Source: Omphiscola glabra | Taxonomy: Eukaryota; Mollusca; Gastropoda; Lymnaeidae | DNA length: 64,000 bases | Assembly (NCBI GenBank): GCA_964017045.1 | Contig: OZ024807.1 | Coordinates: forward strand, 12,657,241-12,721,240 | Direction of reading: 5' to 3' | Translations under genes and position numbers: made by a program | The notes under the pieces: model-generated | Told to the model about the DNA's origin: nothing | Seen by the model: only the letters and a program-made list of their open reading frames with translations | Databases searched by the model: none | Shown: piece after piece, positions 33,089-43,800 of the stretch | Layout: each line of letters starts with the position of its first letter | Position numbering within the stretch: position 1 is the first letter of the stretch

Positions 33089-36000
33089 GTAAAGTTACAT
33101 TATTTCTCTCATATTTTTATTCCTGGATACAGAACGAATTAGTCATCTCTTGAACTGCACTTCGCTGGTTATGAACACTTCCGTAAAACAATATTTAAAC
33201 TGCTGTGTGGCGATCTTTTAGGCCACAATAGTGTATGTATATTTCACATTGTTTTGATAGACTTGGGAAATTAACTTGAAAGATATGCCCCGCCTTCAAT
33301 ATTCATCTACTATCCTGCGTCGTCTGTGTACCCCTGATGGCTATCTCCTTAGTGATGAAGTTCTTTCACGATGTCGATCATTATGTTTAATAAAAAAGAA
33401 AACTGCAAGAGGTTTTCGTGGGGGAAGAAGGAGGATGAGATCTCGACATTCAGCTCCCACGACAATAGTGCGTCAAAGAACTGGTGATGTTACGCTCATT
33501 AATGCGCAGTCATCTGTAAAGACATCATTGATCATCCATGACATTTTCACTGAGAAAAAAACAACAACAAAAACTCAAACTCATGATTTCACACCGCCTC
33601 GACGGGGCGTGAAGAGATCAAATCTAATTGATGTTGACTGCCAGCCTGTTGTGAAGCCACAATCACATAATTTCGGGGTACTGTATTTTAATTCCCAGTC
33701 ATGCAGGAATAAGACATTTGAGGTGTGCGATCTTGTTTTAGAGAGCAAGGCTGACCTTGTATTCATTACCGAGACGTGGTTTAAACATGTTGGAGACGAG
33801 GTCAAGCAGCAAGAAATTACACCTCCGGACTACCTCCTTCACTCTTGCCCAAGGCAATCGCACAGTGGCGGTGGTATTGCTGTCCTTTATAGGAGCTCCT
33901 TAAAGAATGGTGTGGCGTTTTCAAATTCGGACGAGTTTGTTTCATTTGAGATGTGCAAGATGCAACTTAATTATGGTGAACAAGCGATAACGTTTCTTTG
34001 CATATACAGGCCACCTCCTAATAAGCGAAATAAGTTGAAGATCTGTCAGTTTACTGCTGACTTTCTTCGGCTTCTGGAAACGTACGCCTCCACAAACAAA
34101 AACGTCGTCATAATCGGCGACACAAACTGTCATTTCGATTCCACCACCGACAGCTATGTCAAGACCTTAAAATCAGCTCTTGATACACACGGAATGACTC
34201 AGCTTGTCAGTGTCCCGACACAAAAGCGGGGTCACATCCTAGATTGGCTGGTTGTCAGAGAGGATCGTGCAGCTATGATCTGCAACCTCATAATTGAGGA
34301 CAAACTGATCTATGATCATTTCCCAGTAACCTTTGACTTTGATTTAAGGAAGCCAGGGCGCCTTCTGCGCACAATCACATCCCGTGACCTCCGAAGGATA
34401 GATCGGGCGGCCTTTAGATTTGACGTCGCCGCCCTCAAGTATAGCGAAAATGATCCTGCAACAGACTACAACAGTGGCCTCAGAGTTATTTTAGACAAAC
34501 ATGCACCTCTGTCTACACGGCGCGTTACGGACCGCCCTTCTGCCCCATGGCTCACACCAGAAATAAAGGACGCGAAGCAGAAACAGCGACGTGCAGAACG
34601 CAAGTGGCGGAAGTCTGGCTTGACTGTGCACCGACAAATCTTTGTTGAAAACAAGGAACGCACTAAGCAGATGATCCTTGCAGCTAGGACTGAATATGTC
34701 AGTCACCGGATTGTAGATTGCAGTTCAAATAGGGACTTATTTCGCATTGTTGGTCAGCTGACCGGTAAACAGAAAGACACATCTGTGCCAAACAATTTTG
34801 CTTTGGCCGAGTTACCAGACGCTCTAAATGAGTTCTTTGTTACGAAAGTTAAGAAGATCAGGGCGAGACTTGACATTTGCACAGATGCTCCCGAATTCTT
34901 GCCGTTTAATGGCACTCCTATGAGCGAATTTTTGGAGGTCACTGAATCGCATGTGAAGAAAATCCTGGTTGACTCCCCAAGAAAGTCATGTTTGCTTGAC
35001 CCTCTTCCGGCAGGTCTGTTGTATGAATGTTTAGACGAAATTGTCCCTATCATTACTAATATCGTAAATCAGTCTTTGAAAACTGGTTTTGTTCCATCCT
35101 CTTTTAAGGAGGCGGTTGTAACTCCACTGCTAAAGAAAGCAAATCTCGACCCTAATCTGTTGGAAAATTATCGCCCCGTCTCTAATCTACCATTTTTATC
35201 AAAGATTTTAGAGAGGGTCGTTCTTCGACAGCTCCTGGATCACCTCACTCGGTGTGACTTGTTTGAGCCTTTTCAGTCAGCATACAGAACGCATCACTCT
35301 ACTGAGACAGCCCTGTTGCGCGTCGTAAATGACCTTCTGTCGTCTTGTGGTGAGGGCCAGGTATCCCGTTTGTCGTTACTGGATCTATCGGCAGCGTTCG
35401 ATACGCTTGACCACGGCATACTTCTCCAACGTCTGCAATATACGTTCGGTTTCACCGATACCGTCCTGAGATGGTTCCGCTCATATCTGACAAATCGGGT
35501 CCAATCAGTTATCACAAACGGCTTGACCTCCAATAAATCCATTATTGAATTCGGAGTACCCCAAGGCTCGGTCTTAGGCCCGGTGCTTTTCACTATGTAC
35601 GTTCAGCCCCTGGGTGCAGTGATCAAGCAGTTTGACATGGTATATCACATGTTCGCGGATGATACCCAACTTCAGAAATCCGTGATCCCCTCTCAGCTCC
35701 CTCAGCTTCTTAATATGACACAGAAGACAGTGGAGTCAGTTAAGCACTGGATGACAATAAACAAGCTCAAATTGAATGATGAAAAGACTGAGGTGATCCC
35801 CATAGCTACCGCTCAAAAATTAAAATCTTTAAAAGATACACCATCCTTTACTCTCTCAGGCGTGCAGATTGAGTTTGCTCAAACAGTGCGAAACCTGGGT
35901 GTCTACTTAGACAGAACACTAACTATGGAAAATCACATTAACATGCTTTGCAAGGCGATTTTTCTAGTGCTGCGCAGAATTAGTCATATCAGACCCTTCT

Positions 36001-36935
36001 TAACGTTGGATGCATCAAAGAGGCTGATGTCTGCATTCGTGCTATCACGCATGGACTACTGCAATGCTCTCATGGTGGGTCTTCCAGCTACGCTCCTTGA
36101 TAAAATTCAAAAAGCACAGAATAATGCGGCTCGAATTGTTCTTCGTAAACGCAAATTCGACCATGCTAAAACTCTTCTGATAGAATTGCATTGGCTGCCG
36201 GTCCGCGCTCGTATAGAGTACAAAATCGCAACTCTGTGCTACCGCTGCTTGCATGACCTGGCGCCGTCCTATCTCCAAGCGCTCATGACGCCTTATGTAC
36301 CCACTAGACAACTCCGCTCATCCGATAGTGGCAAACTCTCGATACCGCGTGTTCGCCTTGAAACTTACGGAAAGCGCACGTTCGCATTTGCTGGCCCAAC
36401 AATTTGGAACACCCTTCCTGACGCTCTCAAAAACAACCAGACGCTGGAGTCCTTCAAAACAAATTTAAAAACTCATCTATTTCGCAAACACCTGCTGGAA
36501 TGATGATGTCTACAATCTTTTCCAGCTTGTTATTATCTCCCTGCTTAGTTTTTGTACCGCGCTTCGAGCCTTTGGGGATGAAGCGTGATTTTTCAAATGA
36601 ACTTTATTATTATTATTATTATTATTATTATATTTGATTCTAATTAACCAGTGATCCTAATAATGTAATTTCCACCTACATAGTTTTTGGTTTTCCAAAA
36701 AATTAAATTTTCAGTTTGCGCTCAACTGCAGCCTATCGTGGACAAAACATCCGTTCCAATTGGTGGGATGTTTACAGCAATTTGTGATGCCAGTCGTTTT
36801 CCTCCTGGTTCAATTCCTTCAAATTTGAATGTGATCACCTTGTTGAGTATGGAAAGATTTGTGAATAAAGGACGCAGAGAAACAATTGTTCTTTATATTC
36901 CATTTCCAGTTCCTAACTTCCCAAATGTATCCAAG
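33043..36935 (+). CDS. gene D: 5' module of an Ig-superfamily gene (leader + first half of Ig1)
   Basis: Exons 33043-33088 and 36715-36935, joined in phase 1. The leader is MQLLRATLTAGLFIAG. Exon 2 is 221 nt, the same as gene E exon 2, and ends in phase 0. Intron 1 contains a large LINE. No exon 3 was found between 36936 and gene E exon 1, so D is either truncated or splices over gene E exons 1-2 into E exon 3, which the phases allow. Its 5' flank and intron 1 end are duplicated with gene E. Confidence 0.68.
33110..36634 (+). mobile_element. L2/CR1-like LINE in gene D intron 1
   Basis: It comprises the intact ORF, a short 3' UTR, and an (ATT)n tail at 36602-36632. The exact 5' end is uncertain. 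No clear target duplication was found. Intron 1 splice sites of gene D remain on both sides. Confidence 0.8.
33276..36503 (+). CDS. intact L2/CR1-like retrotransposon polyprotein (endonuclease + reverse transcriptase)
   Basis: A single uninterrupted 1075-codon frame. An arginine-rich N-terminus (RGFRGGRRRMR near residue 47) precedes an apurinic-type endonuclease from about residue 132 to 350: FNSQSC, TETWF, GDTNCHF, LDWLV and DHFPVTF. The reverse transcriptase runs from about residue 610 to 860: NYRPVSNLPFLSKILERVV, FQSAYR, LLDLSAAFDTLDH, GVPQGSVLGPVLF and catalytic FADD near residue 793. A conserved C-terminal part follows (HWLPVRARIEYK, LRSSDSGKL, GPTIWNTLP). No ORF1 is visible. All catalytic motifs are present, so the copy is young and may be functional. 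Its coding strand agrees with gene D. Confidence 0.93.
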   Translation: MKDMPRLQYSSTILRRLCTPDGYLLSDEVLSRCRSLCLIKKKTARGFRGGRRRMRSRHSAPTTIVRQRTGDVTLINAQSSVKTSLIIHDIFTEKKTTTKTQTHDFTPPRRGVKRSNLIDVDCQPVVKPQSHNFGVLYFNSQSCRNKTFEVCDLVLESKADLVFITETWFKHVGDEVKQQEITPPDYLLHSCPRQSHSGGGIAVLYRSSLKNGVAFSNSDEFVSFEMCKMQLNYGEQAITFLCIYRPPPNKRNKLKICQFTADFLRLLETYASTNKNVVIIGDTNCHFDSTTDSYVKTLKSALDTHGMTQLVSVPTQKRGHILDWLVVREDRAAMICNLIIEDKLIYDHFPVTFDFDLRKPGRLLRTITSRDLRRIDRAAFRFDVAALKYSENDPATDYNSGLRVILDKHAPLSTRRVTDRPSAPWLTPEIKDAKQKQRRAERKWRKSGLTVHRQIFVENKERTKQMILAARTEYVSHRIVDCSSNRDLFRIVGQLTGKQKDTSVPNNFALAELPDALNEFFVTKVKKIRARLDICTDAPEFLPFNGTPMSEFLEVTESHVKKILVDSPRKSCLLDPLPAGLLYECLDEIVPIITNIVNQSLKTGFVPSSFKEAVVTPLLKKANLDPNLLENYRPVSNLPFLSKILERVVLRQLLDHLTRCDLFEPFQSAYRTHHSTETALLRVVNDLLSSCGEGQVSRLSLLDLSAAFDTLDHGILLQRLQYTFGFTDTVLRWFRSYLTNRVQSVITNGLTSNKSIIEFGVPQGSVLGPVLFTMYVQPLGAVIKQFDMVYHMFADDTQLQKSVIPSQLPQLLNMTQKTVESVKHWMTINKLKLNDEKTEVIPIATAQKLKSLKDTPSFTLSGVQIEFAQTVRNLGVYLDRTLTMENHINMLCKAIFLVLRRISHIRPFLTLDASKRLMSAFVLSRMDYCNALMVGLPATLLDKIQKAQNNAARIVLRKRKFDHAKTLLIELHWLPVRARIEYKIATLCYRCLHDLAPSYLQALMTPYVPTRQLRSSDSGKLSIPRVRLETYGKRTFAFAGPTIWNTLPDALKNNQTLESFKTNLKTHLFRKHLLE
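36715..36935 (+). CDS. gene D exon 2, first half of Ig1
   Basis: 221 nt, acceptor ATTTTCAG, donor GTCAGT. VCAQLQPIVDKTSVPIGG, then [18 protein letters not shown] and a final NFPNVSK. Differences from gene E exon 2 are spread along the exon. Confidence 0.8.
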
Positions 36936-37429
36936 GTCAGTGATTAATCTGGATATATCCATTGACATTTATGAGATAAGTTATGGAAATTTTACGATCG
37001 TTGTAAAATAAATTAATGCCCTTTTTTAATTTAAAAAAACTAGTCTTATTGAAAACAATTCAAAGTAGCTAGAGAATATTTATTGATTTACGTGTCTTAT
37101 TCTGTTTAGCATCATTAGGTAGAACATTTCTACTAGATTAGTTTCAAAGACAGCTATTATTACTTGATTTTCCTCTATTTTTCTTACTCCAATCATGGAA
37201 TTAAACTTTTAATAGTTAATTATGTTTCAAATTTTTAACTTTTGACAGTTTTGGTGGTGGCAAAATACTCATTAAATGCTTCTTAATAATAACATTAACG
37301 TCCAAAGAGAGAAATGATATCTGTAATGTTTTGATATGGTTCAATGAACGTAGACTAAATTATTTGTTTCTGAGGAAAACCCCACAAACAACTGTTACAA
37401 TAATATAATCTAGACTGGATTAGAGTTAC

Positions 37430-38790
37430 CGCTACAGCATTTGCTGTTCTCCTATTGAGTTGAGGGCCCAGCTGACCCAGGGCGCGTAGATGACAGGAGC
37501 ATGCCCTGACTACAGAACTGATATGTGGAATCATACTGAGTCTACAATCAATATAAAAACCAAGGTCTCAAACAGTGGAGGACAACGGGATCTCTGATTC
37601 ACCAACTTTTATTGATGTGATAGCAACTTTCCGAAGATTGGATTCAGAACCACAAACAATTGCCTCAGTCTTGTCATCATTTAGTTTTAGTCTGTTTGAT
37701 GACCTCCATTCTTTTACAGCAAGACAACAGTCCTCGACAGCCCGAACAGCAGCAGCACACACCAAGGGATCAGGGCGGAAACACTTGTACAGTTCTGTAT
37801 CATCAGCAAATATTTTGCGGGAAATACCATGACTTCCAATCATATTGCCCAGCTGGCAAGTGTATATGGAGAACAGAATAGGTCCTAAATACCGAGCCCT
37901 GTGTTAGACACCGCAGTCCTGTCAATCAGATAAGAAAAAAACCAGCGAAGTGCAGTTCCAGAGATGCCTACTACGTTCTGAAGTCTTGACGGAAGAAGCT
38001 CATGGTCAATCCCATCGAAAGCAGCACTGAGGTCCAACAGGACCAATACTGTCAGATCGCCACGGTCAGCACCACAGAGAATATAATTCATGACACGGAG
38101 CAGTGCAGTCTCACAGCCGTGCCCAGGTCGATATGCAGATTGAAACTTATCAACCAAGTCATAAGTGTTTAGATGCTACATAAGCTGCTGTGACACAACT
38201 CTCTCAAGAATCTTAGATACGAAGGGGAGGGTGGAGACCGTGCGAAAATTATTGCAGTCATTTGGGTCCAGGCCACTTTTAAGTAGAGGTTTAACGACCG
38301 CTGTCTTAAAGAGATGTGGGACTGTAGCAGACTGAATATTCACGATGTTGACCAGTACAGGAAGCAAGACTTCCAGACACTCCAAAACAATCTTGGTTTG
38401 TTTGGGGTCCACAATAGAAGATGTAGGTTTAGATACCATGATTATATGTCTTAACTGTTCATAGGAAACTGGGGAAAATTCCACCAGAAGGTTGCCTTCA
38501 AAGATATTCTCCATAGCAGACAAATCACAACGTTCCCCAAAGCTTTTTCTGATTGTTTCAATTTTTTTCAGTGAAAAAATCACTCAGTTTAGCTGCTGCA
38601 TGCTCGCTACTCATGTCATGCAAAACAAGGGGTGCTGCTTTCTTCCCAAGAAGGTCATTTACCACAGAGAACATCTTGCGAGAATCAGTGCCTGCCGCCT
38701 TAAGAAGAGATTGAATATGCTCAGACTTTACGCGCCTGATTTCTTGCGCATACAAGTTTCGTGCTTTCAGAAACATCTACTTCACGACAA
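37430..38790 (-). mobile_element. L2-like LINE fragment, broken
   Basis: Minus-strand frames in order: LSDFFTEK, AVVKPLLKSGLDPND, VSTLPFVSKILERVV, FQSAYRPGHGCETALLRV, LVLLDLSAAFDGIDHELL, ADDTELYKCF, LKLNDDKTEAIV, then RDLGFYIDCRLS. The GVPQGS motif is lost or shifted. It lacks the endonuclease and the 3' end. It lies between gene D exon 2 and gene E. Confidence 0.85.
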
Positions 38791-38989
38791 CTCCTTCTCC
38801 AACTCCTCTCAGCTACACGCCTAACTAACCAAATAACTTTTAAAGAGTTGTTCGATTTTTTCAATAATGAATGTCTTGTTGTGTCCAGCAATTTGTGTTC
38901 TTTAGTTTCTGTCCATCTCCTTAATGAGCCCCCATCTTTCCATCCCTTAAGACCAACGCCAAGATTTTCCTTGAACTAACCAACTCTAT

Positions 38990-39180
38990 CCCTCTTCCCC
39001 CCCTATCTCTTTCCCTCTCTACCTCTCTCCCTACACCTCCCTACCTTTCTCTACCACTCAGGTTCTCTCCCTCCCCTCTCTATCCTTCGCTATCTCTCTC
39101 TTTCTCTCTTTCCCTCTCTCTATCTCTCTCCCTCCCCCTTTCTTTCTACCTACCCCTCTTTGTTCTTCACTCTCTCTATA
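38990..39180. repeat. CT-rich simple sequence
   Basis: A pyrimidine-rich tract with many CTCTCT runs. Confidence 0.85.
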
Positions 39181-39329
39181 TCTATATACAGTATGTCACA
39201 AATACTAGGGTTGGGTTTAACAACGGCGCTCCATAGATTCTTCATGTAATATATAATGGGTTTTGTTCGGAACTTCCCGATATGTGGCACCACTTTTATT
39301 TAATGATAAATGAGTTGGGGTGCGATTTC

Positions 39330-39690
39330 TGGTTCTGATTCTATTAGGTTACGTTGCTGCATCCATATACTGGCATATGTGCAATTGTTGGGGAAGCGAT
39401 GCTGCCATCCTAACGGCTCCCATCAGATGCCAGGGCAGCCTTGAAGCTTTCGATAGATGTCGAGTTCACGGCGGTAGTGTCTGGGTGGTTCCAAGCGATT
39501 ATTGTGCTTGGGAAGAATGATTGTTTATGTTGCACTGTGTTACTCCGAGGCACAGTGAAGCATTTGCTATTGTTCCGGGTGTAATTGCTCATGGGGTTGT
39601 CAGAGGTTAAGTCAGTGTTTAGTGAGTGTTTGGCTCTGATTAATCGAACCGGCTTATGTGAGATAATTGTTTGCCGGGATGGCCGGCACT
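39330..39690 (-). mobile_element. LINE C-terminal fragment
   Basis: The minus-strand frame reads PVRLIRAKH, YTRNNSKCF, QSFFPSTIIAWNHPD and SIESFKAAL, the typical end of a non-LTR reverse-transcriptase ORF of a different family from the L2-like copies. Confidence 0.55.
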
Positions 39691-39699
39691 AGCCCAAGA

Positions 39700-40185
39700 C
39701 CACTTTATATAAGAATGTTGGGGGAATCTTTTTGGAGGTTGAAGATTAAGAGATGTTAACGGTTGGAAAAGAAACATTACTAGACTTTATTAGATCTATC
39801 TATACATTCTTTTGTTTATAATTGTCAATGAGGAATTTCTTAGTCATTCATTGAAGTCTGTGTTGTCTTCGTTATATTCCTCAACGTTTGGATACTAAAC
39901 TATCACAGAGACATGCAGCCCCGCTTTAATCAACACCAATACTATTTGGTACGCGACGGACCATATCTCCTACAAGCATATGCCCAAAAAAGCACCAACT
40001 TCTCCAACGGACATATTCACATAAAACATTTGTTGTCGACAGTCAGTTCCTGCATCTGTAATGTCAGCGATCCTTTGTAGTTCAACTTCGAAATGTTATT
40101 CGCTGTCCCGGTCAGATCACATGACGCAGTTTGTGCTGTTCGTGGCTTGTGTCTTTAAGTGTATTTACTGTCCCAGATAGTAGGA
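39700..40185. other. unassigned intergenic sequence
   Basis: No exon or element is recognised. Confidence 0.4.
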
Positions 40186-40189
40186 TTTG

Positions 40190-40797
40190 ATGGCAGCCAC
40201 GCCTGAATGCAGCCACGCTTGAGTGATGATTGGTTGGGCTTCCGAACACAAATCGTTGGATGGAGGATTGTGTAAGATCGCGAGAGCCACGGAAATATTT
40301 GTCATTGTATGTTAAATGGAGACTAGATATATATTTTGTGAGAGAGATTGAAGATTGCTAGACGACTGTATTCAGATTGAAGATTGCACAGGCACAGTGA
40401 TTTTGAAACGTAGCATATAATTTGGGAAGCTCCCTGTGTAAAAAAAAAGTATACCATTAAACGATAAAACGCCGTGATAATTTTCGTCTGTGTGTTGTTC
40501 TCATAGACGCCAGAAAGGATTGTGTTTCTGTGACCACTGAATGGAGGACACAACCCTAGACAACTTTGTCCGCCTCATTCATAGTCTTGTGTGCTTTTGC
40601 TGTTATTTGTGTTTACGTGGGGGGGTTTTTTCCCCCTTCTTCTATTTCTGACTTAATATCTCAAAATTGCAAGTGCAAAGAAAACATGTCACTTTTAAAT
40701 TAACTTAACACAGACGACACATAACACAAAGTTTTTGTTTTTGTTATTAATAGGGTAAAAATATATACTTCTTTGTGAGTGCGTCCTATATGACGTC
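40190..40797 (+). promoter_or_regulatory. gene E upstream region and promoter
   Basis: Paralogous to the gene D 5' flank. A TATA-like AAAATATATAC lies at 40757-40767, GTGAGTGCGTC at 40775-40785, and the ATG at 40798. A tiny upstream frame (ATGACGTCATGA, 40790-40801) overlaps the start codon. Confidence 0.5.
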
Positions 40798-40849
40798 ATG
40801 AAGTTGGTGGTATCGTTCGCCATTTTAACTGCTGTTCTGTTCATCGCTG
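40798..40849 (+). CDS. gene E exon 1, signal peptide
   Basis: 52 nt, [18 protein letters not shown], donor GTAAGT, phase 1. Predicted cleavage near VSA|KL by comparison with the paralogues. Confidence 0.78.
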
Positions 40850-43800
40850 GTAAGTTCTTGTTACATGTGTATTGTTTAAACTACCAGTATAGTTAAAATA
40901 TCCGAGTACGTCATTTATGGTATGACATTTAATTACAAGTTAAGCGAAGTACGCATTGCTAAATTGAAAGGTGGCAATTTTAATATAATAATGATCTTTT
41001 GGACATTCTTGGTAATAAAATATATTTTTAATATTTGTTACACGCACTTTATTCTCTCAAGTATGTGAAATAAAAAAAGAAAACATTTTTCATCAATGTT
41101 CTCAATCATGACATTTAACATGTTTGAACTCTGTGTATTTAATAAGAATTGTTTCCCTGAGGGGAGTGGGGGGTAGTAGTACCTTGATTATATTGAATAT
41201 TATTATAATTGATGAATTGATGACTTTAAAAAAAATAATAATAATAATTTAACTAAATCAAAAAAAGTGATTGTATAATTAGTTTGAAACGACCTGTTTG
41301 TACGTGGCTTAGTGGATAAGTCGGCTTCTCGTGGCACATCTGCCATGGGACATTGCACGCTTCCTGGTCGTGCCATTTTTGCCAACTGACAATGATAAGT
41401 TGGAGAATGTTGATTTTGATGGAGCCGTGGGCGTGTTTCCAGCTTCGAGGAATAGGAAAGTAAAGTTTTAAAAGTAAATACATATTTTCGATAAAAATCA
41501 AATAATTTCCATCGTTTAAGCACTGTTACCTCAAATTGTTCTTTTTTTCCCCCCAATATCCTTCATTGCTTTTGGACTTAATTTACGAACGATAAGCTTG
41601 TCTGTGTGATCTAGTTAAGAATCGCTCCGTGCAGGTCTGGGGAAAGGGGAATTCCGGAGAAAAGGTTACACCATGAGTTGACTACACAGTGTGACACCAA
41701 CGCTAGTGACGCCTCACCTTAGTTTTTGAGGATAACTAGATTTAATAAAATATTTAACGTCACGTCGTATATTAAAAGAACATTTATTCTGACTTTATTT
41801 ATAATTTTTATTAATGTAATTCATTCTAATATCAGAAAGTGTGATGCTAATAAACGAAGAGGGTGTTTTTGAATGATCTTTTAAAAAGGCCTTTTCAAAT
41901 GTCAAATTTGATACTATAAACCGGCATCACGTAATGGACCAGTGACCCCGATAAAAGGCGCCTACTGCAATTTCCACCTCAAATGTTTATGGTTTTCCAA
42001 AAAAAATTACATTTTCAGTGTCTGCTAAACTCCAGCCTATCGTGGACAAACCATTCATTCCTATTGGAGGGACGTTCTCAGTAACCTGCGATGCCAATCG
42101 TTTTCCTCCTGGTTCAATTCCTTCACATTTGAATGTGATCACCGAGTTGATTATGGACAGATTTGTGGATGGCGAAAAGAGAGAACCAATTGCTGTTTAT
42201 AGACCGTTTCCAGTTCCTGGCTTTTCTAATGTAACCAAGGTCAGTGATTAGTTCGATTATGTCTTTTGAAATTTATTGAGAAAAGTTAAAGAATTTTTAC
42301 GATTATTGTAAAAAAAAAAATAATTAGCTTTTTAAAACAAAATGGTCTGTATTACAGCAATACAAAGTAGCTAGAGGATATTTATTGTTTTACGGGTTTT
42401 ATTCTGTTTCGCATCAGCTGATGGAATCTTTCCAATAGATGAATTTCCAAGAAAGCTATTACTACTTGATTTTCCTCTGTTTTTCGTATTCCAAGCTTAG
42501 ACTTATAATCGAATGATAACCAGTGCAGATGTTTCTTAAAGTTCCCATCCACACAAAATGATACAAGACAGATGATAAAGACAAAGAATAATTCATAAAT
42601 CTAGCTCTCGTGCCTGGTGGAGTTTGAAACTTATTCATCGGTCAGTTAAACATAAGCCCTAGACCCATGACGGACGAATATAAAGTAGTTTGCTATTGAA
42701 ATGTCACATTAGGAAATGGCATCAGCGGTCCGTCGAGCTTATCGCTCCCTATGCCCTCCCTAAAGCACCCCCTCTAAGCCCAAAAATCGGGCCACGAAGC
42801 GCCACTTTGGAGATGTCCTTTTGCCAAGACGGCCCCCACCCAGGTCCGCTCCATCGAGGTTTCTGCTGGAGACCGCGCAACCCAATGAAACACGGTCAGT
42901 CCGACACTGCGCATACACACAGTGCACACGATCGACTTTCCTAGGAGTTGGGAATTTAAATTTAATCCTAATATCTTCCCCCACACATCCAGGAGAAGCG
43001 TCGGACGCCCTCTAAGACGCTATTAAAAGATTTAAATAAACTTTTATTTTAAAGATGTTTAAAAAAATATATTTTTAGTTTATTCCAAACGGAAGAAACT
43101 GGACTGTTGAGGCTTCTGGTGGCGTAGCGTCTGGAGACCCTCCGACCAACAACAGAGGGACCATAAAGATAGAATTGGTTGTCAAGGATGCGAAATGCTC
43201 TGATGCTGGGATATATGCTTGCTGTGCTACTTACCTCCTGCCTGATAGTGGGACAGAAAAGTTTACGAAGCCTCAACACGTAAATGGTAATTGTTTAAGT
43301 TAGTTGGTTGTTTTTACAAGCTGTATTAATCTAAGACGCTACCATTTAGACAGTGTGCTGAAAGAGTGTCTTTAACTGAAATTAACGTTTCTTCATACAC
43401 AGAATAATAGCCCACAGATATACAGTACGCGTCAAATATAACTGTACTGAAACTCTCGCATCTTGAATACATCGTTGTGTTTGTCAACGGTGCACACCCC
43501 AAACCGTCCTTTACGTGTCATTGTCGTGAAAAGGAAGCTGTTGAGAATGGATATTGATGTGTAATCGTTGCGCACCGAATGGTGTGTTTTCTTTTTCGTG
43601 GTGCGTCTTCGGTGTAAGTTTTGTAGCTAACGTTGTGGGCGCTGTGATGGCCTGCGGCGTATTCTTGGTGGTATTTTATGTATATGTGACGTACTGACTT
43701 GAACGTCTTTAAATTCATGCCATGTCTTTACGATTGATTTATCTTATCCTGAAACTACTCTTGTCTCCTCACTCAGTCGTATCAGTACTATCACACGGAA

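Noticed and set aside
33160..33275. Separate ORF1 of the L2-like element
   Set aside because: Too little space between gene D exon 1 and the long ORF, and no nucleic-acid-binding motif is seen.
33089..36660. Target-site duplication for the intact L2-like element
   Set aside because: Only a short ATATTT-like match flanks it, too short to call.
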